A stretch of DNA of 64,000 nt, from NCBI GenBank assembly GCA_013076295.1, contig RQOL01000487.1:62001-126000 (forward strand). The letters are read 5' to 3'. This document shows, piece by piece, positions 46,391 to 56,240 of this stretch. This DNA comes from Sanderia malayensis (taxonomy: Eukaryota; Cnidaria; Scyphozoa; Semaeostomeae; Pelagiidae). The notes below the pieces were generated by a model. It made no database searches, was not told the DNA's origin, and was given only the letters and a program-made list of their open reading frames with translations. A program made the position numbers and the translations under genes. Positions within the stretch are counted from its first letter, which is position 1; the number at the start of each line of letters is the position of its first letter.

Positions 46391-46665
46391 AGGTATACGA
46401 AGGAGTTAAAAGTGGCATATGCCAAGGGGTCTGGGAAATCTATAAATAGATGCTTGATTTTATCCAATCAAATGTAGTTGTGCGATGACCAGGAAAGTGT
46501 GCATGTGATGACTTGTTTTGGTGTTTCCGACTCCAAAGTCCAATCTAGTGTTTTATTGTCCATTTGCATGTGATCACAGGAAGTTAAAATTTAATGCACG
46601 TGTTTGCGTTTAGTTGAATCGCAATGTATTTTTAGCGCAGGCCGAGTTAACTCCTTCGTATACCT
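46391..46665. mobile_element. 275-bp piggyBac-type MITE with TTAA duplication
   Basis: TIRs AGGTATACGAAGGAGTTAA and TTAACTCCTTCGTATACCT are perfect inverse copies, flanked by TTAA at 46387-46390 and 46666-46669. TTAA target use is the mark of piggyBac elements. No ORF. Confidence 0.9.
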
Positions 46666-46818
46666 TTAAAGAATAAGGAAAACAGTTGTAGCTTTTTAGT
46701 AAAACCTGACATCGTAATTAATCTTTTAAAATGCTAGTACTGAGAAAAAAAGTGGCACAGATATTGAACATACCAGAAAATCTTACTTGATGACGTCATT
46801 TTCACCCTTTATTTAGAA

Positions 46819-48983
46819 CTAGCCGGGGGCGCTCGCGTACGCTCCCTTCCCGGAGGGGGCAAGTGAAAAAAACTTAATGTGGTTGGCGCACTTGGCGCGC
46901 TGCATTCGCTGACGCTCATGCCCCTTTCAACCCCACGTACCATGGGTTAGCTCGCTGCGCTCGCCTGTGGTTGGCGCACTTCGTGTGCTGCATTCGCTAA
47001 CGCTCATGCCCCTTTCAACCCCACGTACCATGGGTTAGCTCGCTGCGCTCGCCTGTGGTTGGCGCACTTCGTGCGCTGCATTCGCTGACGCTCATGCCCC
47101 TTTCAACCCCACGTGCCATGGGCTAGCTCGCTGCGCTCGCCTGTGGTTGGCGCACTTCGTGCGCTGCATTCGCGAACGCTCATGCCCCTTTCAATCCCAC
47201 GTGCCATGGGTTAGCTCGCTGCGCTCGCCTGTGGTTGGCGCACTTCGTGCGCTGCATTCGCTAACGCTCATGCCCCTTTCAACCCCAAGTCCCATGGGTT
47301 AGCTCGCTGCGCTCGCCTGTGGTTGGCGCACTTCGTGCGCTGCATTCGCTAACGCTCATGCCCCCTTCAACCCCACGTACCATGGGCTAGCTCGCTGCGC
47401 TCGCCTGTGGTTGGCGCACTTCGTGCACTGCATTCGCTAACGCTCATGCCCCTTTCAACCCCACGTACCATGGGTTAGCTCGCTGCGCTCGCCTGTGGTT
47501 GGCGCACTTCTTGCGCTGCATTCGCTTACGCTCATGCCCCTTTCAACCCCACCTACAATGGGTTATCTCGCTGCGCTCGCCTGTGGCTGGCGCACTTCGT
47601 GCGCTGCATTCGCTTACGCTCATGCCCCTTCCAACCCCACCTACAATGGGTTAGCTCGCTGCGCTCGCCTGTGGCTGGCGCACTTCGTGCGCTGCATTCG
47701 CTTACGCTCATGCCCCTTTCAACCCCACCTACAATGGGTTAGCTCGCTGCGCTCGCCTGTGGTTGGCGGACTTCGTGCGCTGCATTTGCTTACGCTCATG
47801 CCCCTTCCAACCCCACCTACAATGGGTTAGCTCGCTGCGCTCGCCTGTGGCTGGCGCACTTCGTGCACTGCATTCGCTTACGCTCATGCCCCTTTCAACC
47901 CCACGTACAATAGGTTAGCTCGCTGCGCTCGCCTGTGGTTGGCGCACTTCGTGCGCTGCATTCGCTTACGCTCATGCCCCTTCCAACCCCACCTACAATG
48001 GGTTATCTCGCTGCGCTCACCTGTGGCTGGCGCACTTCGTGCGCTGCATTCGCTTACGCTCATGCCCCTTTCAACCCCACCTACAATGGGTTAGCTTGCT
48101 GCACTCGCCTGTCTATCTATTATCAAGAAACATTGACTGATAGGGCGCACTTCGTGCGCTGCATTCGCTCATGCCTCTGCCTACTCCTCTTGCAACAGTT
48201 TGGCTCGCTTCGCTCGCCTGATAACCCCTTATCATAATTTGTTTATTAAAACTTTGGGCATGTTTACATTAGGCCTAAGCATCGCAAGCATGCCGAAGCA
48301 ACAATGGCGGTCGCCCACTACCTAAACTACAACTATCTCACTCAAAAAACAAAACAAAGCTATCACCTGTGTTCTCAATTGTTTCCTGTAATTTTCCAGA
48401 GGTCTCTCAAACAATTAGCAAGTCTTTACAAAGATAATTCAGGTCGTAAAACACTTTGAAAGGCGCCCAGTTATCCTTTGTGTGCAAAACAAAAACACGC
48501 GTCTTCTCCAAAAGTACCTGCTGTTCAACCCGAGGGCAAATTTGCATGATAACGAAATACGTGTGACAGTTCACGTGAAGTCGCGAAAGAGCGAATCAAA
48601 TTACAGCAAAAGGCGAAACAGGTCACATGAACAGCGAATACTGTGCTCGAAAATGGAGTTTGCAACGCGAATTTGGAAGTTTCGCCAGCGTAAACCGTAG
48701 TTTTTTCGTGATAGCACAATTAGCAAAATAATTAATGGAATAATTCAATAATTAGGGAGAAAATCGAAAAACAAAATCCATTACCCTGGTTAAAATAATA
48801 AACTAAACATTCAGTGTGAATATCATCGCCATATACCCACATACAAAAAAGCCTTTGTGATTACACGGTTCGCCGTTTCGGCCCATTGTTTTGGGGCGTT
48901 CGACCTATTGTTTCGGGTCGAATCTATTGTTTTTGGCAAGGAAAATGCGTCATCACGTGACATCACAGAATATATATATTAGA
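46819..48983 (-). mobile_element. Helitron-like non-autonomous element, copy B (inverse of A)
   Basis: On the minus strand it starts A|TCTAATATATATATTCTGTG (from 48983) and ends CTAG|T (46819), with no target duplication. The 48,140-48,970 part is the reverse complement of 2,930-3,720 with high identity. The internal array (about 46,900-48,120) uses a shorter ~87-bp monomer that lacks the 28-bp block tatctattatcaagaaacat... present in copy A. Only the last unit keeps that block. The 3' end can fold (ccggg...cccgg) just before CTAG. Confidence 0.6.
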
Positions 48984-49013
48984 TTGGTTACCTAATTTTC
49001 TATCTATACGGAT

Positions 49014-49179
49014 ATGGATATAAAACCAAAAAATGTAAAAATATCACCTAGAACGCAGAATATTGCAAAAGTCCATTCAAAAGTGAATAAATTACTAAAA
49101 GTACCAAAGAAGAAATTAAAGAAATTACACAAAAAGAAAATAAGTAAAATTCTGAAACGCTATCAGGGAATGTACAATA
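49014..49179 (+). CDS. Small very basic Polinton-like protein, interrupted at its end
   Basis: An ATG frame of about 56 codons is rich in Lys (VPKKKLKKLHKKKISKILK). It is cut at its last codons by the pogo-like element at 49180. Joining across the TA target adds only a few codons before TAA. The composition suggests a DNA-condensing core protein like those of adeno-/polinto-type viruses (inference). Confidence 0.45.
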
Positions 49180-49430
49180 CAATAAAAACCCGCGTATAGG
49201 AACCTGGGTTTAAGAGCCTGTTAGGCTAAAATCTCAAATCTAGACCCCTCTCTATAAGAACCTATTCAGGCTAATTTGAAATTAAGGTTCTTATCAGTGG
49301 AGTGGAGTTTCTAAAGAACCTGTAAGGTCACAACAACATCTAACAGCATTAACATGTAACAACATCTGCATTTTTGATGCTAGGCCTATGTAGATATCAA
49401 ATAATCATATAATTTGTTAATATTGTTGAG

Positions 49431-49838
49431 TTATTCTGTTTTTTGTTGAATTTTACTGATGTTTATATCATCAGAAAAGTCCATTTTTGATAATTTTCTT
49501 TTCAGCCTTCCTAAATTGAACTCATCAGCAGCCACAAATCTGAAGTCCACAGGAATTTCAACACCATTTCCTTTCCCAGCATTGATCCTATGTCCAATAC
49601 ACTCTGCTTCGATATCTCCATATTCTCTCAGAAACTTATTAAAGAGCCTCGATAATTCGTTTGGTACATGGCCAACCAACACTCCATTTTGGTTCTTGAC
49701 TGCCACAGCATATTTGTCATGAGGATTGTCAAGGTCAATATCACAAGCAAATATTTCACCAATTTGAACAGATGCAGTGAGAAGGTATGCATTGTAGCCG
49801 CGGACAGTTTTGATGAAAGAAGGGAGAGATTTTTGATG
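49431..49838 (-). CDS. HIRAN-domain protein inside the pogo-like element
   Basis: The minus frame is open from 49838 to the stop at 49431 (about 135 aa; the start is unclear, no early ATG). It shows the HIRAN pattern: KTVRGYNAYLL, IGEIFACDIDLDNPHDKYAVAV, GVLVGHVPNELSRLFNKFL, IECIGHR-like AECIGHRINAGK, then EIPVDFRF. HIRAN domains bind 3' single-stranded DNA ends in helicases such as HLTF; here the domain stands alone. Divergent from the transposase. It could be element cargo or the remnant of an earlier host for the element. Confidence 0.65.
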   Translation of the reverse strand, partial: HQKSLPSFIKTVRGYNAYLLTASVQIGEIFACDIDLDNPHDKYAVAVKNQNGVLVGHVPNELSRLFNKFLREYGDIEAECIGHRINAGKGNGVEIPVDFRFVAADEFNLGRLKRKLSKMDFSDDINISKIQQKTE

Positions 49839-49854
49839 TCAGCGTATTGGCGAA

Positions 49855-49993
49855 GTTTGTAAAATTATCGAACAGGCCGATTGAATGTGGGATTTGTAAA
49901 GAATCCTTTACAGCGAGGAAGTACCTTGATTCACACATTCGATGGAAACATGACAGCAGTAAAAACCTTAAATCTAACACATTTTCCACTTTA
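49855..49993 (+). CDS. C2H2 zinc-finger ORF upstream of the transposase
   Basis: The plus frame encodes IECGICKESFTARKYLDSHI then RWKHD, a classical C-x2-C-x12-H-x4-H finger (Cys codons from 49886, last His at about 49951), and stops near 49,993. The transposase frame begins within about 60 bases in another phase, so a splice or frameshift may join them, making an N-terminal DNA-binding finger. This overlaps the opposite strand just beyond the HIRAN ORF. Confidence 0.55.
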
Positions 49994-50054
49994 AGCCATT
50001 GAAAACCAAGAGGCATCTAACAATCGAAGCACACTAGTCCTAGATAACCCAAGT

Positions 50055-51392
50055 ATGGTGGATTCAAGAGGGCGTGAAATGGAAAAATCCGACAACAGGA
50101 AAGGAAGGAGCCTGCGAATGTCATACACTGTCGAATTCAAAGCTAAGACTCTCGAGCATCTAGACATTGTTAGTGAACTTAAAATTAAAAAGAAATGGGA
50201 AAAGGTTGCAGAAGAGCGAGGAGTTAGCAAGTTGCTGGTGGTAAAATGGGACAGGTCTCGAAATAAGATCAAAGCTGAATTTGAGCGCAACAAGCGAAAG
50301 GAAAATGCTGGAGGTGTGAAAGCAGTTAGGCAAAGGAGAAAGCTTGTAGGTGCTAAAGCAAAGAAGAGTGAGAAATATCCCTTAGCAGCTGCAGGAGTTA
50401 TTATGGCATTTAAATTAAGGAGAGCAAAAGGTTGCAAAGTATCAAAATTATGGCTGCAGAAAAAAATGAAATCAAAAATTGAGGAATGCTATGGTCAAGA
50501 GGAAGCTTTAGAATTTAAAGCAAGCAATAATTGGTTTCAGAGATTCAAAAGACGACATGGTATTTCATTCAGAAGAAGAACAAATAAGAAAAAACTTGCA
50601 GCTGATGATGGAAGGCAAACCATCCAGAAATTCCACCACGACCTACGAGAAGCTGTAAAGTCAAAAAGAAGACGATTTAATTCAACTCCTGATGTAAAGT
50701 ATGGACGATGGAAACCAGAATGCCGATATAATATTGATCAAGTTCCTTTGCCCTTTGTTGTGGAGCAAGACAAAACCTATGATGTAACAGGTAACAAGCA
50801 AGTTTGGGTTTCCCAGCCCGCTTCCGGTCTCGATAAAAGGCAGGCTACACTGCAGTTGTGTATATGTGCAGAAGGAGATCAACATGTGAAGCCTTCAATT
50901 GTTTTCAGAGGTAAAGGGAATGTGTCGACAGCTGAGAAGGCCCAATATGATCAAGGTGTAGATGTGTATTTTCAAAGTTCTGCTTGGATAGACAGCCATT
51001 TAAACAAGGAGTGGCTAAGTAAGACATTGGTACCGGCAATTGGAAAGACCCCCAAAGAGAATGTAATATTTGCTGACAATGTTGGGTTTCAACAAGAAAA
51101 GGCATTCCATGAAATGTGCAGGAATAAGATCAATGCCATCATTTATCTCCTCCCAGAAAATCACACAGATAAGGTCCAGCCTATAGATGCTGGGTTTGGC
51201 TAGCAAATGAAGGTCAAGATTGGTGAGGCGATGGAGAAATGGCTGGAAAAGGAAGAGAACTTGGACATGTGGCATGACAGTATAAGTGCAAAAAAAAGAA
51301 GAATCCTCATGACACAGTGGACAGGAGAAGCATGGAGAAAACTTTCCTTAGAGAAGATGTTTATAAAGAAACTGTTTATGAAGACTGGTTAA
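50055..51392 (+). pseudogene. pogo/Tigger-like transposase, one in-frame TAG
   Basis: About 445 codons: a basic helix-turn-helix N-terminus (SYTVEFKAKTLEHLD, then VAEERGVSKLLVVKW), a CENP-B-like second HTH (KASNNWFQRFKRRHGISFRR) and a DDE_1-type catalytic core with Asp in YNIDQVPLPF, Asp in IFADNVGFQ and Asp in VQPIDAGFG. A TAG at 51201-51203 follows the third Asp. The same frame continues (KVKIGEAMEKWLEKEE) to TAA at 51390, so a single nonsense mutation truncates the C-terminus. Transposase acts on the element's own TIRs. Confidence 0.85.
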
Positions 51393-51689
51393 CACTACTA
51401 GTACCATAGAATTGGGCTGCTTTGACTGGTGTTTCAATGGCTTTTCAATATAAAAATAAGAACCTGTTTAAGAACCTCAATAGCCTAACTTCACTTAAGT
51501 TCCATTTATATAAGAACCTGTTGAGGCTAACTAAAAAAATCCAGGTTCTTATACGCGGGTTTTTACTGTACAGCACATAATTTTTTAAATCGCAATAATC
51601 TATTGAATTATAAATTTTAAATAGTGTTTTTTGAAATTTAGATGAGAAAGATTTCGATATAAATTTTAAGAGTTGAATAAACTGAAACT

Positions 51690-52803
51690 ATACAGAAGAA
51701 TGGCATGAAACAATGAAGAAGAAAGAGTGAGTGAAGTTATTAGAGGGGCGGAAGAGGATGGTGTGGATGAAAAGTTGGCGTTTGATACGAAAGAATATGT
51801 CGATACCGATATTCTTTCACAAAATAACGGATAACACAGATCAACGATCAACCCGGCAGAAGTCATTCAGATATTATATTTTCGGCCACCCGTCAAACAG
51901 GAATGTTTTATGATTTTAGTAAAGGTTATGTTAAAATTAGTGTGAGATTGGTTAATGCTGCAACAGGCGAACCTATTGCGGCAGCAAAAAGGGATAGGTT
52001 TATTCCACTAAATAATACTCCTCATTCAAGTCCAACAATTTGAATTTACTCCAAAATTCAATTTGTTTAAATCAACACATTACACAAATGCAGATTTCCC
52101 ATTAAAGTTAATCTTTCAACGAGTGGATCAAAAACATGCAGTCCTATGTCGAGAAGCTGAAAAAGACTCGTTTGATTGGGATATTCAACATATGGAGTTA
52201 TTTTTGAAAACAATAACTCTCACAGGTCCACGGTATACGGAATATATAAGTCGATTGCAAGTGTCTCCTACGCTAAATTACGGGATAGAGAGACTGATCA
52301 ACTCATGGACCTTGCAAGATGACACGGTGAGATTTACTGTTGAATTACTTCGTGGGACAGTGCCAGATGTGTTGATATTAGGTTTTGTTGATTATGAAAT
52401 TTGGGCGGGCAGTACCCCAAAAAATCCATTTAGTTTTCAACATCTCCCTCAAGAAAATGATAGTGATTTTGAATTGACAATTCGCACCAATTACAATTCT
52501 GAATTGTATATTGAGAAGTATACAAATGCCACCGAATCATTTAGTGGGATGTATAGGGTATTAGACATTCCTTGCCTGCAACTTGATGATATGGGAAGGT
52601 TAACCCAAGGATGCGTTTAATTTAACAAATACAAGAATAGAAAACCAAATTGAAGTAGTGGATGTGAAAGAAACACAAGTAACAATGGAAATGAAAGTCC
52701 CTAAAACACTGAGGAAAAAATTAGTTGCATTTGGTATGATGTATTGCAGCAACCATGTGGGAATTAATAAAGATGCAATTGTTGTATTAGATTATATTCC
52801 ATA
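51690..52803 (+). pseudogene. Polinton capsid protein (F54H12.2-like), multiply broken
   Basis: Fragments in order: an acidic N-terminal frame (VSEVIRGAEEDGVDEKLAFD); MFYDFSKGYVKISVRLVNA with LNNTPHS, matching the conserved 'Y.DLS..Y..+...I......NN.LHS' opening of this Maverick capsid family; a TGA at about 52,040; then from 52,039 a long frame (FPLKLIFQRVDQKHAVL ... KNPFSFQHLP) to 52620; and a last ~60 codons in a third frame ending at TAA 52803. About 100 residues of the expected middle seem deleted. It would form the virion shell. Confidence 0.6.
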
Positions 52804-52875
52804 AAGAAAAAAAGAACAGAAATCAATTTATAATTAGCCACTTTCAAATGAGAGGGGAGCATATTATAATTTATC

Positions 52876-53466
52876 ATGAATGAAGAAGATATATATAACA
52901 TTTGTAAAAAGGATCCTGATATAAAGGAGGGTTTTAAGGCAATTTTAACTGAAAAGGAAGTAGATATATTTATCTCTGATAGAAAATTATTTTATGATTG
53001 GTTTCAAAATGTACTACAATGTGATTTCCCTATGTCATTTATACTATTTCCACAAGATCACGATAGAGATCAAAACTCGGGAAGGACTACTGGACATTGG
53101 CAAGCTGTATATTTTGATGTGACAGGTCATTGTTTTTTTCCAATTCTTATGGATTTAAACCATGCATTGGCTTTTAACACTTTTGTATCAATATGATGTC
53201 TATTGTGCAACATTTATTTCCAAAATTTCGGGATACGTATACAATAAATAATGTATGCAAAGAGATTCAAGCACGTGATAAAAATGTATGTGGAGAATAT
53301 TGTATTCATTTTTTGCATGTGACAAGTACATGCAAACATCCGGAGCAAGCACAGTATGTTTTAGATGAATCATTTCCAAAAGTAATAACTAAACGATGAC
53401 GTGCTAGCAGACGAGATTAGTTTGGTAATCATGCAAAATTCTACGTTAATGATCAATTTGTAAAAG
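52876..53466 (+). pseudogene. Polinton adenain-type cysteine protease, frameshifted
   Basis: The N-terminal frame contains GHWQAVYFD with the catalytic His and, 30 residues on, DLNHALAF. A frameshift near 53,190 leads to the second frame with NVCGEYCIHFL, the catalytic Cys context of adenovirus-type (C5/Ulp1-like) proteases. After KVITKR the frame continues through TGA (53397) and TAG (53434) to about 53,487. It lies directly downstream of the capsid gene, as in Polintons, where it matures capsid proteins. Confidence 0.75.
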
Positions 53467-53487
53467 ACTGGGTAGAAAATAATTAGA

Positions 53488-53768
53488 ATTATAAAGGTGT
53501 AAAATCTATTATTCCCAAATCAATATAGTAATGGAAATAAAAGTGAATTATACCCAATCCTCGCGTGTCTTTCTTTGTCTTCATCTTGTCTTTGATTTGT
53601 TTCAACTTATTTAGGCCGGCCATTTTGTTAACACATTAGATAATAACATTTAGCCTCGTATTCATAATCAAAAGCTTCCAGCAGAACAACCTCGATCATT
53701 CTAATCTTTCTAAATAACGTAAATCAATACAATATATGATCTCAAATAAACAATAAATATTAAAGAAA
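53488..53768. other. Convergent intergenic region
   Basis: The space between the plus-strand protease and the minus-strand ORF. It holds a pyrimidine-rich stretch (ctttctttgtcttcatcttgt) but no gene. Confidence 0.4.
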
Positions 53769-54330
53769 CTATAAATCATTAATAATGTCATCAGATAATA
53801 CTTCTTGCAGCTCTGTATTAGCTTGAAGAACAATAAATTCAACTTGATCCTGATCACGTAGGAATAACTTATCGAAAGCTACTATAGTATTTGAAACTAA
53901 GTTAAGATTTACGGGAAAAACGTTTGTCTTGATATGGGCACAATCTTCTCCAACAGTAGAATTGTGCTATAGTACGTCTACTTGTATTCTGCATGAAACA
54001 CCAAACAAGATTCTTCAACAACTCGCCAGATGTATCGGAGGTAATACTCCGCCATTTATGTAAAACTGTGAGGATACACTCATAGACCCGTGTTTCGTCT
54101 GCACCTGCAAAAGCCATAGTAAAAGGAACCTTTAATCGAACATCTTGAGAAGGATCGCAGTAATTACTATCTTCTTTCAATGCTGATTCTATCAATTCTA
54201 ACTTAGCTAGAAGAAGCGATTCATTCTTTGCTAGTTGTTCTTCATCTTCTTCTTGCCCATAATATATTTCCACTTCATCATCAACATCACCAGAAAGAGT
54301 TGGCAAAGTCACAGCTGTTAATGCATTCAT
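53769..54330 (-). pseudogene. Acidic Polinton-region protein of unknown role, one frameshift
   Basis: ATG at 54330 starts MNALTAVTLPTLSGDVDDEV, followed by acidic and helical segments (EEDEEQLAKNESLLLAKLE), GADETRVYECILTVL and ELLKNLVWCFMQN. Near 53,965 the frame shifts; the neighbouring frame continues (VGEDCAHIKTNVFPVNLN, then EVLSDDIINDL) to TAG at 53769. About 185 aa in total. Not recognised. It follows the polymerase on the same strand. Confidence 0.45.
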
Positions 54331-54402
54331 CGTTAACTGAGAGAAATGTGAAATAATGAAGTAATATATATACCAGCGTACTACCTGTCAATCACCTATC
54401 AT

Positions 54403-55090
54403 TCATATGTCCAACGGAATGATACTAATTCCATCCTCTAGCACTTTTCGTTTACAATAAAACGAAGTCAATGCCCTTTTTTCCTGTTCGTATTGACAGA
54501 CAGTTGCAAATTTACGTTTAAGACCTCTATTTGTCGCCATATAATTTTCATTGCTTCGCAGAGTATGCTCATACAGTCCCATCGGATTCTGCCGAAATTG
54601 TCCTTTTTGAATTCCTTTCATGGAGAATTTATACAAGTGATTGTCTTTATTTTCTGCCACATAGGTTTTACTGTTTAATCCAATCATTTTCGTTCCTACA
54701 AAATAATAATAATGGAATATGAAAAATTGGAAAATGTATGTCATTAGCAAATAGAAGTTGGCTTTATTATTATTATTATCCTACCTTCGAATTCAATCTT
54801 GAATTTCCTGCAGTTCTTTTTCCAAAGGGTTAGGCATTTGTGTCAGTAACAAAGAATTCTTTGTCCAGTTCGCAATATGTTGTCATTCCTTTCAATTCAG
54901 GGTGAATGTTATCTTCGAATTTTTTACCATTTGGGAAACATATATACAAAATGTCAGTGTCCATTTCACATAAAATAAATGAATCCTTTTGTAGCATGAC
55001 TCGAAAGAAATCATAGTAACATTGTAACATGCGTAATTTCGCATAATTAAACATATTCCATCCAATGTATCGCGCATGGCTTGCAACAGG
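54403..55090 (-). pseudogene. C-terminal part of protein-primed DNA polymerase B, with an intron
   Basis: On the minus strand, VASHARYIGWNMFNYAKLRM and MLQKDSFILCEMDTDILYI are the palm region of Polinton PolB. DTDI stands where DTDS is usual (motif C). A one-base shift near 54,832 leads to CRKFKIEFEG. Then an 89-bp GT-AG interval (54784-54696) is followed in phase by TKMIGLNSKTYVAENKD, KGIQKGQ and KRKFATVCQYEQEKRAL to TAG at 54403: the thumb and C-terminus. The 5' two thirds, with exonuclease and TPR domains, is missing because a Helitron-like copy starts at about 55,090. It would replicate the element by protein priming. Confidence 0.8.
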
Positions 55091-56240
55091 GACTTTTGGG
55101 GAAAACAAATGTTTTTGTGTTGCACACAAAGGGCGCCTTTCAAAGTGTTTTACCACCTGAATTATCTTTGCAAAAAACTGCTATTTGTTTCAAAGACCCT
55201 GGAGAGTTGCAGGAAACAATTGGGAACAAAGGTGATAGCTTTGTTTAGTATTTTGAGTTGAAATAGTTGTAGTTGTTGTAGTAGGCATTGCCCAATGAAA
55301 ACAGTCAAGGTTATGAATATTCAGGCACTATTTCCACGATTTTCCTCATTTAAGCTTTCAACAAGTGTTTGTATGTTTGTGTAGTAGGTATAGTCTGTTT
55401 GTATAGTAGGTATGGTAGGTATAGTATCTTCGTATAGTAGGAATAGTATGTTTGTATAGTAGGTATAGTATGTATAGTATGTTTTTATAATAGGTATAGT
55501 AGGTATAGTATGTTATTATAGTAGTTATATAGTAAGTTTATAGGAATGTATGTATGTATGTATGTATATATGTATGTATGTATGTATGTAGGTATGTATG
55601 TATGGGCATGAGCGTAAGCGAATGCAGTGCACAAAGTGCGCCCTATCAGTCAATGTTTCTTGATAATAGATAAATAGGCGAGCGCAGCAAGCTAACCCAT
55701 TGTGCTTGGGGTTGAAAGAGGCATGCCGTTAGCGAATGCAGCACACGAAATGCGCCCTATCAGTCAATGTTTGTTGATAATAGATAGACAGGCAAGTGCA
55801 GCGAGCTAACCCATTGTACATGGGGCTGAAGGGGCATGAGCGTAAGCGAATGCAGCACACAAAGTGCGCCCTATCAGTCAAGTTTCTTGATAATAGATAG
55901 ACAGGCGAGCGCAGCGAGCTAACCCATTGTACATGGGGTTGAATGAGGCATGCCGTTAGCGAATGCAGCGCACGAAGTGCGCCCTATCAGTCAATGTTTC
56001 TTGATAATAGATACACAGACAAGCGCAGCGAGCTAACGCATTGTACGTGGGGCTGAAAGGGGCATGAGCGTAAGCGAATGCAGCGCACAAAGTGCGTCCT
56101 ATCAGTCAAGTTTTATGATTATAGATAGTCAGGCGAGCCCAGCGAGCTAACCCATTGTACATGGGGTTGAAAGAGGCATGCTGTTAGCAAATGCAGTGCA
56201 CGAAGTGTGCCCAATCAGGCAATGTTTCTTGATACTATGC
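55090..56240 (+). mobile_element. Helitron-like element, copy C (partial)
   Basis: 55,095-55,290 matches 3,395-3,590 of copy A (gggcgcctttcaaagtgtttta, ggtgatagctttgtttt). Tagged repeats follow at 55,375-55,605, then about five 114-bp minisatellite units at 55,605-56,235 with extra divergence. Neither terminus is clear. It truncates the polymerase gene. Confidence 0.65.
55375..55605. repeat. Degenerate AGTAGGTAT tandem repeats and (TGTA)n microsatellite
   Basis: Many imperfect copies of gtataGTAGGTATAGTatg, followed by a (gtat)n run at 55,545-55,603 directly before the minisatellite. The (TGTA)n/(CATA)n tract next to the minisatellite is also seen in copy D. Confidence 0.8.

Larger units (their letters stand above)
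49180..51568 (+). mobile_element. Complete 2.39-kb pogo-like element with TIRs and TA duplication
   Basis: The left end CAATAAAAACCCGCGTATAG and the right end ...TATACGCGGGTTTTTACTG are inverted copies of about 30 bp, flanked by TA (49178-49179, 51569-51570). The words 'gaacctg' and 'taggctaa' repeat in the subterminal regions (49,200-49,330 and 51,455-51,555). It carries three coding parts: an opposite-strand HIRAN ORF, a C2H2 finger ORF and the transposase. Confidence 0.9.

Noticed and set aside
47495..48237. Plus-strand ORFs of about 100 codons
   Set aside because: Same minisatellite in inverse orientation inside Helitron-like copy B.
49756..50437. Minus-strand ORFs of 86 and 148 codons opposite the transposase
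   Set aside because: They are antisense to the C2H2 finger and the transposase N-terminus, whose plus-strand motifs are convincing.
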